Assembly (NCBI RefSeq): GCF_000003815.2
Contig: NC_049986.1
Location: 12,841,876-12,905,875, forward strand
Direction of reading: 5' to 3'
Origin: Branchiostoma floridae
Taxonomy: Eukaryota > Chordata > Leptocardii > Amphioxiformes > Branchiostomatidae
Length of the DNA: 64,000 nucleotides
Shown: piece after piece, positions 23,477-33,720 of the stretch
Layout: each line of letters opens with the position of its first letter
Position numbering within the stretch: the stretch's first letter is position 1
Notes under the pieces: model-generated
Told to the model about the DNA's origin: nothing
The model's database searches: none
Seen by the model: only the letters and a program-made list of their open reading frames with translations
Position numbers and translations under genes: made by a program

Positions 23477-26400
23477 CTGTGGACAGGGATAATGGTGTAC
23501 CGTTAGATTGTTTATGTCTGTACAATGGGGGTCTTAAGATTAAGGAGACTGTTCCTACTATTCAAGCAAGACTTCTTTACTGGGGCTGGCATTTTATTTC
23601 AGTTTCACCCAGGACAGATTGATTTTCGCGACGCCTTGTGCCCTTCTTGTCCCTCACCCTGACACACACTCTCAATCTCTCAAGACTTTGCTTTCGACCA
23701 CTTTAAAGTTCAAGCCAAGGTCACGATCGGTGTTGGGTTGAGAGCAGCCTGGAGTCCATCCTACTTTCGCTCAAGTTCACTCCTCAGATCGCACCCAAGC
23801 AGAATATGACATCCCTGACTATCATAAGTTCCCCAAAATATATAGGAAATATAGTATATTGGCGCAGACAATTTCTAACGACTAGTAGGTAACCTTACCG
23901 ACCTTGGATGACCTTGCTCATGTGATTTTAGTCCCAGTCATAGTCTGGAGAAGGTCAGGAAGCCACGATCGGCTTTGTGTGGCAGGGTTTAACAAAACAA
24001 TATACTATTAAGCTGGCCTGGGTACCATCCTATTTCTACCGGGGCTCCTTACACTCACTTCCCTAAAAGTAACGAGTGTAAGGAGCCCCGGTAGAATATG
24101 GATAGTACCCAGGCTACTATTAAGCCTTGACCTAGAGCCCAAACACGGCTACGCCCCTCCCTTCCACTGTATCAGGCAGGCAACAAGCCGACACCATCTC
24201 ACCTCTTTGTTGATAACACGTGGTTGATTGCCTGAAGCAGTTCCTCTGTCGTCATGGTGAAGATGTCGAGTCTGACGCCCAACCCTCGTCCCACGACGCG
24301 GGCCACGTTGTCGTGATGGTCGGCGGCGAGTGGCAGAGACACCATCGGCACCCCGTTGTTGACGGACTCGTACACGCCGTTAGTTCCTCCGTGTGTGACG
24401 AACAGTTTCATCTTCTTGTGAGCTGTTGGATGAAGCAGATAGAGGAAGAATGACTTTTTCTGAAAATGACTTTGTGTGCTATGGACCACATATGGTATAC
24501 CGGTACATAGACGCCAAGGGCTCATCCCCATCTATACACCGAAATGCCCGAACGATCTTTTGTATTACGATTTTCAGCGAGGATATAGCAGGGATTTAAG
24601 ACAATCTACAACAACCTTTGCCGTCACACCCACGACAAAGATTCTTGATGGCAAATGTGGAGGTCTTGGCACTTTGTTGTACCAAATCCTTGTGCTTTTT
24701 TTGATAGATTAGCCGAGAGACCGCCGGGCGCTACTCCGACGTCAAGTCGTGTAAAGTGGCTTTCTCAATAGCACAACATCGGTAGAAGGTAAAATCCCAG
24801 ATACTTTTTTTTCTCAGCCAAACGCCCTAACCATTAAGCCACATCGACGCCACTTTTCGGCATCTTGTCACATCCACGGCTGTCCTGAGTTTGCCCTCAG
24901 TGTGCTATCTTATACCTGTCGTACGACGTAGGTGACGTCACATGGGAATTTTACTCTACACATACCTAGCAAATCATTCTGTGGCATCCAGCTCATCGGC
25001 TTGACGTTAGGAGGGAACTTCACACTGTTGGGGTCAGTGTCTGGAGGCATTTTCCAGATGACCTTCTGTGGAAGCTGTGCGAAAGCGTTCAGAAGGACCT
25101 GTTCTATCCTCTCCGGCATGCCTGCGGTGATGGAGCCCAAACTGAAGAGGATCACTCCTGCATCTCCGGAACTTTGCATGAAATCTTCTAAGTCCTATAA
25201 TAGCAATAGATAAAACAGCAACTATAAAGCATAAGTGATGGCAATGACAGGTGTTGTTACCATTTATTTAGACGGCCTACCAAAAGGTGCTGTTTAATGA
25301 TACGGTCATATTTGCCGTAGGTCCGAATGCATTCAAGCCGGAACTAAAATATAGACGATGGCAAGGGAGATGGTTTGTGGGGTGTGCATTGCTGCCATTG
25401 GGACCAAGACATTACTGTCATTGGGTATAGGGCATTTCTGCGTTTGTTTGTACGTATACTGAAACTTGTAATGTTGCGGCATTGACAATGGTAGAAGCAT
25501 GACGACGAAAAGAGTCTGGGCTTTTATAACATTGCAGGATGAACATAGGATTAAGATACAGTTGAGTTTGATACAGTTATTCAATACATCATTTGTCTAC
25601 AGATGCTTTTGAATGTTATCTCCTAAGTTTATGTACCTTTGGAAGAGGCTTGGGATCAACAGAATTGTAGCCCGCTATGTTGACGACATTGGGCATGGTC
25701 GGCCTGGCGAACTCTACAGTGAAGTCTGCCACAGACAACCACAGGTCCGTGTTGTACAGAAGCTCCTCTGTGTTGGTGTCGTTTGAAATGTATTTGTGCA
25801 CGATGAAGTCAAAAGCGGAACATTCTACACCATGATAGTACCTCGCTCCTAAGTAGTAAAGAACGTTCTGTATTTTCTCCTTGAATGTCATTTCCGTTAA
25901 GAATCCGCTGGGCATGACGGGCCAGTACGCCAGAGGGAAGGGGTTACCGGAGCCGAAGAGTAGTGAAGAAGCAGGTACATACACAATGGCGGACGGTAAG
26001 CCGAGATAACGCGCCAAAACGGGCCCACAGGGAAAGTCAGGGGTAGTTGACAGCACAACGTCATACTTGAGACCTTCGGCGACTTGTCGGTCCAAGTGAA
26101 GAAGTATCGCTTCACAACTTTTGCTGCCCGCGGCCAGAAAGTTATCGACGGTTTCCAACAAGTTGGTGTATTCTCCTTCCCAGTAGTGACCTTCAAAAGC
26201 ACGCCCTGCTGCCAACGTCCCCGGCTCGCAAGGAGCGCCTTCGTACTTGACCTTGTCTTGTACAGGTGTGCTGATGAGATGCTTGAAGACGTCGTCAGGC
26301 ATCATCATAGTGACGGAATGCCCCCTGTCGGCCAGGGTACGTCCCAGCAACCGGAGGGTCAGCCACGTGCTGTGTGGAGTTTGTTCAACGATGAGAATGT

Positions 26401-26512
26401 TGGAGCCTTTCTTTTTCGCGGTTTTACTGCCCGTTCCTTGAACTGTTAGTTCAGAGGACAGAAGTAACAAGAAGACGAAGATGACGTCACGAAGAGACGT
26501 GGCCATGGCCAT
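23185..26512 (-). CDS. UDP-glycosyltransferase B (UGT8/UGT2-like), intact, 538 aa
   Basis: Four exons (25637-26512, 24966-25194, 24203-24422, 23185-23476) join in frame to 538 codons with the same phases as UGT A. Features in order: signal peptide (residues about 7-26), PHSTW at 46-50, PFPLAYWP, FARPTMPNVVNIAGY, QSSGDAGVILFSLGS, WMPQNDLL, FVTHGGTNGVYESV, AADHHDN, a membrane span and C-terminal KKDN. It should be a type I ER-membrane enzyme moving sugar from UDP-sugar to a small lipophilic acceptor. Asp-His in the sugar-binding site and parts of exon 1 recall UGT8 (UDP-galactose:ceramide), so the donor may be UDP-galactose rather than UDP-glucuronate. Acceptor unknown. It is a tandem copy of UGT A in the same orientation, and hairpin elements lie in its last intron and promoter. 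Confidence 0.92.
24014..24116. mobile_element. short palindromic element, TAGCCTG family, copy 2
   Basis: This is a near-perfect hairpin. TGGCCTGGGTACCATCC is followed by TCTACCGGGGCTCCTTACAC, which returns as GTGTAAGGAGCCCCGGTAGA and ends CCCAGGCTA. An exact 9-bp duplication CTATTAAGC flanks it (24005-24013, 24117-24125). It lies in the last intron of UGT B. Confidence 0.88.
24203..24422 (-). CDS. UGT B exon 3 (UDP-sugar binding signature)
   Basis: 220 nt, acceptor ccaacag, donor gtgaga, phase 2. It encodes AHKKMKLFVTHGGTNGVYES through AADHHDN (24307-24321) to HVLSTK. Confidence 0.93.
24966..25194 (-). CDS. UGT B exon 2
   Basis: 229 nt, acceptor ttatag, donor gtatgt, phase 1. It encodes DLEDFMQSSGDAGVILFSLG through WMPQNDLL and matches UGT A exon 2 in size and phase. 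Confidence 0.92.
25637..26512 (-). CDS. UGT B exon 1 (acceptor-binding half)
   Basis: 876 nt, 292 codons, MAMATSLRDVIFVF to KPLPK before donor gtacat. Fully open. Where UGT A has TGA, B has TCA in HKYISNDTNTEE. NDT there is a possible N-glycosylation site. Confidence 0.93.
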
Positions 26513-26703
26513 GTGATGATGATGTTACCTGGATGAAGGACAACCAAGATTTAACATCATCAAAGTAAAGAGGACGAATGAAAATCAATTTGAAGTTAGT
26601 ATAGGTCTAGATATACTACACGGATTGTGTTTATATTGACCTTTAAATCTACCTGGCTTTGATTGTCATTGCCTGTGTTTTTTTTCGTTTACGACCGACT
26701 AAG

Positions 26704-26810
26704 TAGCCTGGTGTCCAGCCGTACTACACGTACTAGCTCCCGAGTCTCTTCTGTCTTGCGGACTGGACGGAAGAGACTCGTGAGCTGTAATGCGGCTGGA
26801 TACCAGGCTA
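26704..26810. mobile_element. short palindromic element, TAGCCTG family, copy 3
   Basis: It starts TAGCCTGGTGTCCAGCCG and ends CGGCTGGATACCAGGCTA, with inverted inner arms (GAGTCTCTTCTGTC and its partner). The exact 9-bp duplication CCGACTAAG flanks it (26695-26703, 26811-26819). It sits between the HNF1-like site and the UGT B start codon. Confidence 0.88.
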
Positions 26811-26882
26811 CCGACTAAGGTCTGGCCACTCCCTACACTCTCTCCTACACACTGTGATAAGCTGTCCCCTGCCATTTTGCTG

Positions 26883-26895
26883 GTTAATGTTTAAC
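26883..26895 (-). promoter_or_regulatory. HNF1-like palindrome upstream of UGT B
   Basis: The same GTTAATGTTTAAC as upstream of UGT A, inside a conserved block (TGATAAGCTGT, then CTGGTTAATGTTTAACAGG and TGGTTT), so the duplication carried its promoter. It is 371 bp from the UGT B ATG. A TATAAA at 26630-26635 (minus strand) is a possible core promoter. Confidence 0.55.
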
Positions 26896-26899
26896 AGGT

Positions 26900-29800
26900 G
26901 GTTTCTCAGCACGCCACGTCTAAGTGTAAGGCTAGGGTAGACCTCACGCATGTGACATACTTTACACACTAACATCGAACAATAGCATTGCAACGTTGCC
27001 TATTTTATCAGATTTGTCTTAGTATGTTGGCTTATCTCAACACATTTTTCCGAAGCTGTGGTCGCCCTTCACAAACAAGTATGACTTCGATGAAGCTCGG
27101 TTTCCGGCTGTGCAGTGTATACTACTGGATAGAAAAATCAACCTGAACGTCTTACCGTTTTGTGGCTAGCGACCTTCGTTCTGAAAACTTGATGAATCTC
27201 ACACCTCGCATTTATAACTCGACAGGTTCCTACCTGACTACAGGTGACTGGTCCATGTCGAAACATCCCCCAACATATATCTACAAACGTTCCATGTAAA
27301 CAATAACCCACTAGAAGAAGGTGAAGGATGATCACCCCGTACCTTTTGATTTATGTACTCGTATCTACAACTACTGCAAAGAACAACACAGCTTCGGACA
27401 GCTAACGTTACATGTAATAGGTATCGTGACGTTACTCTGGGCGGTGAGTTCGTCCATAATCTGTTACATTTACGACGTCAGGGTCTCAGCCTCGACCCTT
27501 CTAGTTAATCATGAATATATATCCACTGATGTTTGACCCTACTAATATACGTGCGTTACTAGGTATATCCTACAAACTATTTTGACATATTTTCAAAGAT
27601 CCTGAAGCATCCACGTGAAGGTATTTCCTAACCTTTACGAAGAGACTAGCGTCACGGAGAAGTTGGTGAGTACACCATGCCAAGTCTGGTGCGAATCACT
27701 TGGAAGGACCAGTACGCAAGACTATAATCTACTTTAATGCTAACGACCGAATATATAGTGGACTGTGACCAGCTTTATCAGGGTTACTCAAATATGTGCA
27801 ATTCATATGAATACCCCTCTTGACCGATGACATTGACAAACAGTCCAAAGCTACAAACGTGTAAAAGACATACCAGCGTGGATAGGAATAGAGGGGTGGT
27901 TGAAAGGCATAACTTGGCCTCTAAGCAAGCTAAGTCCTCTAGTTGCCACTATAGGCTACTTTGGGCGCAAAAACAGTAGCAAAACATTTGTTCTTACGAG
28001 GTGAATTAGGCAGCCCACGGGAGAACAACTTGAAGGTTAGTCCAAGGACGTAGATGATGTCAACAGACACAACAGCAGACTCGGCGTACTGAGCGAATGT
28101 TTTCTGGTCGGCTACCTCCACTAACAAACTATTCACCCATGCATTTTGGCCACTTTCTTAGTATCATTCTTTCAGCACCCGAAGGATACAGACGGAGACT
28201 ACGTTTGGCAGCCAGTTTCACCTGGTATCTATATTAAACTCAGTCAGTTGGCTTGGGCTTTGAGTACTCGTATCGCGCTGGCAAAGGCCGCTGGGCTCAA
28301 GAGTTCATGGACTCGATCGGTTCATCCATTTCAAAATGTTCAACAGATTCCATATGTAGAAAGCTAGTACTAGTATGTAAAAAAAAAAACAGTCAAGAAT
28401 ACCTACCTTGAACTTGAACGGAGTCTTGTACAGGTAGCCACGTCAGGTTGGGTGTGTGATTTTTCCCCACCCGTATACGTACTTCAGTTGTGAAATGTCT
28501 AAACAGGGCAAACCTGGCGCTACGTATGCTGTTCTTCAGGTCTTAGCATGTTCATTGACTACTTCAGAGTTGGAGTTTTACAACTTAACTTTGAATGTTG
28601 ATTGGTCATTTCCTTAGACTGTCAACAGAACGTCACCGGGTTTGTTGTGGCGTGACCAAATAGACGGTTCGCCATTGGTCGCGGTCACCTGGTGGACACG
28701 CCCCTCGGCGCATGGCGTCGTCTTTAACTCTTGTCACTCATTTCTTGGGAATAAATCTGTCGACTTGTCAGGTGTGTACGTAGTGTCACCTACAGGTCAC
28801 CACCGGGCAGCAGACAGGTGAGGTTTTATTGTTGCCTTTGAGGTAGAGGTAGAAAGGTCGGACATTCCCAGCCGGTCATAGTTACGTACGTGATACTAGA
28901 AGCATTAATCGGCATTCGTTTCATAGTACAACTATTAACATTCAGAGTCAGTCATGGTTACGCATACGGTAAAGCCATTGCAAATGTATCTAGCCTATGG
29001 TACAGCTTCCCTGTATCTGTTCCCGAAAAAAAATCGAAATACAACTTTCAAACTCTTTATCGAACAATCGAGCGTGCACATAAAAAGTACATGCATAGTC
29101 GTATACAATGTTTACTACCTATTACTGTATTAGTAGGCATACACATACAGTGTACTTACTGTTAACGTTATTCATACAGGTAGATCAGTACCTTCCAATT
29201 GTTAGATTATTTTGTTAGCGATAGTTAGTTCCATTTCCATCTATATCTGCCATACTAGTCTTGCAATCACGGAATTCCTCTTTGTATACAAATGATGAAG
29301 TCAAGGTCAAGTTTTACAAGCATATTATGTTAAGTCCTTTATGGGGGTTGGATATGACATTATGACAACATTTATCAAGTACCATGCAGACATTTTGAAG
29401 CAGTACATTCTACATATTTACTACAAAAAAAATGCAATAAAGACTCAAGTGTTACGCGTGGATGGAGAATACAATACACATATCACGAGGTGCACGAGCT
29501 ACATGGAGACGAGAAGGCATTTTCAGCCCGAGTCTCTACCGGACTTTGTTTGATAGCTTGTTCATCAGTGCCAGCGACTTCCAGTGACTCCTCTGCAATT
29601 TATTCGCCATATTTGTCTACTTTATATCATGTCCTTGACCCAACAAATAAGCTGACCGAGACATTCGTGCCGTATACGCATGAGCATTTGCTGAACGACA
29701 TAAGACATTATCTTGTAATTTTGTCTAAAAAATGATGTTGCCAGATGCACGGCATATGTATATGAGTATGTATCAACAGGAGTTTTTGGTCAAGTTGTAT

Positions 29801-31346
29801 CATGATCATGTGAAAGTGGCACCTCGTACATAGGCGGATGAACTGAACTGAACTGTAACGTTATGTATGTAAATGAGTGTATGTGTGTAACGTTATGTAT
29901 GGACAAGCGTGTAAATTCTAAACTTTCTGATTCTTCTTATACTAGTCCCACATAGGATTGAGAGTGTGTGGCATGTAAGATTGACCCAACTTGCTGCAAA
30001 GAAAATATGACTATCAGCATAGCTTGTTCACTGAGGACGCCTAGTAACAATAAGACTAAGTGCATATATAGGGACACGTAGCCCGACACTGCATTGCTAT
30101 GAACCACGTCACCAGGCTGGATGGCGTTTTAGCCATTAACGTGGATTGGGATAAATACATTTGTACAAGGAAGTAGAGTTCCATTTGTATCGATAGCTGT
30201 CGTCGTATAATAACGATATATTCTTCACAACTGCTTTTTTTCAGAGGAGGGCTGGAATGAGTCTCGTATCTTTGTAATGGCATGTCGTCGGTTTTTATTG
30301 CACTCTGTTCGTTGTTGCTACCCATAGTCTGGTGAAAATGATAGGGACGCATCATCGATATCTTCAGCAATGCAAGCAAGGACAGTAGGTATAACATCCA
30401 TTTCCTGATGTAGCCCATCATTAGATGGATGTTGCACCTTTTATCATTGCGTGCAGTGCAGAAGATGTCATGACCTTTCTACGTCATTGAATATTTCTCA
30501 GAATGGAATATGACGTTAGCCTTTCAAGATGCATGTAAGTCTACCCCAGTGTAAAAAGTGAACGTTCGAGACTACATTGAAATATGAGCCTACAATTTCA
30601 GATGAAATTCTACGTTTACTGACGAAACTGAACATATTTTCATTGCATCCTCAATATAGTCATGATGGCACCCAGACAACATGGTCTGTCATGGGTTCTT
30701 CCTTCCATAACGTTATACATTTGTTACTTTGACTGCATTAGTGTATGACGTGCATGTAGACGCACCAATAACGTTGGTCATCATTCTACAAACCCCTCAT
30801 TCTTCGGCGGATACCATCTGCTGATGACCGGACTAAGTCTGTACAAGCCCTCTACATCCCCCTGTTGATCAATGACGCACTTTACTCCAGCTTTACGCAT
30901 TGGAAGCAGGCCACGTGTGCATCCGGTTGCCTGTAGGGGGCAATATTTCACCTGCCATGATACGTCCACACTTTACATGTACAACCGTTTGATCAAATAA
31001 AAGTAGAAATTGTCATATAGAAGCAAAAAAAAAATACATCTAGGTCTCAGTTCTAGATCTGTCGACTATTCTGACTTTCAAGACGTCATTGAACCATTTG
31101 TTTATTTATCTGTCTGTGTTGCCTCAACATTACATACAGCCAAAGTCGCCCACCTATATTATCTAGCTCTAACTACGTGTAGCCTCGGGCGGACTCGAAG
31201 GTTAGTGCTTCTGACTAATGACATTAGCAGCTGGGGTGCACTCACTGTGACTTCAACTATTCATTACTAGTCTTTCCCGTTCTTGAGTCATTGAAAGGTC
31301 CCACAAGAAAGGTTAATTGAATGAGGCTGCATTGCTTGCTCATTTA
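26900..31346. other. intergenic upstream of UGT B
   Basis: No gene recognised. (AACTG)n near 29838-29855 looks like the tail of a retroposed repeat. Other open frames (for example 28146-28367 and 28890-29165) show no family resemblance. Confidence 0.5.
30056..30421 (-). CDS. unrecognised ORF with signal-anchor-like N-terminus
   Basis: 121 codons opening MMGYIRKWMLYLLSLLALLK, a basic start followed by a hydrophobic stretch as in type II membrane enzymes, then a polar, Ser/Pro-bearing stem-like stretch. After about residue 75 a different frame (TNGTLLPCTNVFIPIHVNG) looks more protein-like, which hints at a frameshifted remnant. No family assigned; it may be chance. Confidence 0.2.
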   Translation of the reverse strand: MMGYIRKWMLYLLSLLALLKISMMRPYHFHQTMGSNNEQSAIKTDDMPLQRYETHSSPPLKKSSCEEYIVIIRRQLSIQMELYFLVQMYLSQSTLMAKTPSSLVTWFIAMQCRATCPYICT

Positions 31347-31547
31347 GGCCTACGTCACATTTCCTACCCGGAGCCCGGCCGGGCTGTTTGTGGAAACGAT
31401 AAATTAAAGTTTATGCTAATGAATATGCACAAGGCATGCCGTTGAATTATTTTTGGTTTGTTCGGTGTTTTTGTTGTCTTTTATATCGTTCTTATCGTTC
31501 CCTAAAGCTACCCGGCCGGGCCCCTTTGTGGAAATGTGACGTTAGCC
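31347..31547. mobile_element. MITE with Harbinger-like TTA duplication
   Basis: Starts GGCCTACGTCACATTTCC and ends GGAAATGTGACGTTAGCC, with subterminal GCCCGGCCGGGC at both ends. It is flanked by TTA (31344-31346, 31548-31550). At 201 bp with an AT-rich core, it has no coding capacity. A related end lies at about 19298-19335 in UGT A intron 1. Confidence 0.75.
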
Positions 31548-31599
31548 TTAAAGGGAAGAAATTTATAAAAAAAAAAAAAGAATGAATGCTAATTATTTT

Positions 31600-32770
31600 A
31601 TTTGGAAACACCACAAGCGCCGATTGCGCACGATATCACACTCACAAAGGACGTTATATATAATCATAACGTCCTTGGGAACACAAAAGAGAACAGGACA
31701 AGAAATAATTACGTTCAACGGTGCCCTGACTTGGAGAAAGGTCTAAAACCGAGTCGTACGATTTCTGGACCATTGTTTGCGCAGTTACACTATGCAGGAG
31801 ATATTCCGCGAGGGTCATTAGCTGTCCAGTATGCTGTTGAAGTACAAGCAAAAGAAATGGAAAATTTAAATCATCTTGGTTGCAAACTGCATGCACGGCT
31901 GAAGTTCTAGGCCTTCACCTTTCTATCTTGGTATGCCTGCAAGTGGCGGGCCTGGTGTGCGCGGTGCATGCCGGGAGGTAACACGGATGCAGGGACAAGG
32001 TGCGGCGGCGCTCCTGACGTCCAAAACAGCACCACAAACTGTTGGAATTCAGACATAACCGCCGCCCTCTTCTGCTCTGGCTGCCTCAGCATCGGCCTAG
32101 ATCGTCCAACGTGGCCCCCCTCGGACGGATCTTGTGAGAATGGGTGAGTTTTGTTGTTGTTTGTTCGGGTAAAGTCGAAGTAAACAGCCACCGCGTTAGG
32201 GGTCACTCATCGACCCAGTTATGGAGGACTTCGCTCCCGCCGCTCCAGTCGGGGTTAACCGAGGCCTTTCCCCGCATGAACCCGACAGGGATGTCCCCAC
32301 AAGCACCGATTGCGCACAATATCGCAGTATATGAGATGCTGGTGATTATAAATGCACGCCTGAATATATTTTGTGGGAAATCTCGGCGAAATAAGCCGAT
32401 GTGGCTGTGTCTGGGAGGTTGACCTCAGACAACCCTTGTGAACTGACTGTGAACCCAGCGCAAAAATGGCGGTCTCTATGGCCGGGATCGTCTGCGGACG
32501 GCCTGACCACCGGAACATCACATTATTTACGCCACATTTCCTGCCTTCCCTCACCCTTTTCTCTACCATTTCCCTCAGTTTGTACCCTGTGTGTGCGGGC
32601 GGTTATGCGTTGTGCCCGTGTGGCCGCGTTGTTACGTGTCTGGGGTGAAATAGCGAGGCTTGTCCCGTGGAAGTTTCCCTCAGATGACCCCGAGCTCAGT
32701 CGCAGGCCATTACAAAGGCGCTCCGCCCACTTGAAAACGTCCTTTGGACCGTATGTAACGCTGGAGTTTT
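31600..32770. other. CG-rich block, possible promoter region
   Basis: This stretch is clearly richer in G+C and CG than its surroundings. It holds a duplicated 30-bp motif (31613 and 32291) and a start codon followed by a strong donor (ATG G/gtgagt, 32140-32145). A distal RXR promoter or an unrelated noncoding transcript are both possible. No protein family recognised. Confidence 0.3.
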
Positions 32771-33612
32771 AATATTTCACAAATGCCAGACATCTTTGTG
32801 CTTCCCGTGTGCCGAGCACAAATCGCTGGCACGCCATCTTGGGGAAGAGAGAACGCCCATACTTTTTTACGGCTAGGTCTTTTTGTATAATTCTATGCCG
32901 TGTATTTGGACTGTCCTTTATAAATGCAGAGCTGAGATTCGGTTGCTCGGACCTCGGGCAGTGACAGGCAAGCATGCATGTAAATAGTCCACATGTCACA
33001 GTGCATTTATCTTTCTCACAGTATTGGCGTATGATTCTTTCTAAATGTGCATGTTAGAACAGTGCTGGAGCAGAGACAAACATTAATCATTCATACTCAT
33101 GTACTGTAATTATGGCAATATGGTAAGATCCCCAATGAGCTAAACAAATTTGTTAAGTGGATTTTTTGCCAACTCCCTTTGAAGAACAAGCCACTTCTCC
33201 CCCAAGTGCTATTTTTTGCATTGATTGTTCTCCAATCCAGCTTTCAAAACAGTCTATTGTATTGTGATTTTTCTTTCATGAGCATGTCATTGGCATTGAC
33301 CATCCAGATGGCTCGCTTACAATGGCTAGGTTTTCCTATGTCTGAATTTCATACAAACTCAAAGTAATACTATAAATTCTAGTTCATTTCAGGGATAGAA
33401 AATAAAGCAATCACATACCCTTATCTAAATGTGGCATTCGAGTTAAACATTGGCCTGTTGAAAGTACATTTTGTGTATTTTTCTTTGGTTTAGCACCTTG
33501 TGTGTCCAATATTCAATGGCCAGATGGGAGGGGGCTTTTGGCTTGTATCCAGTTTGTTGTCCATGGTGGCCAGTAGGCCCTGGTCTTTCCAGCATTTGTA
33601 GGCACTGGTCTT

Positions 33613-33720
33613 TAGCCTGAGTACCATCCTCTGTAGTGACCGTTGGCTCAATCTTTCCATGCGAAAGGATTGAGCCAGCGGCCACTATAGAGTCAATAAT
33701 AGAGGATGGTACTCAGGCCA
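33613..33720. mobile_element. short palindromic element, TAGCCTG family, copy 4
   Basis: Starts TAGCCTGAGTACCATCCTCT and ends AGAGGATGGTACTCAGGCCA. The inner arms are TTGGCTCAATC and its partner. Flanks ACTGGTCTT and ACTTGTCTT agree at 8 of 9 bases. Confidence 0.82.
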
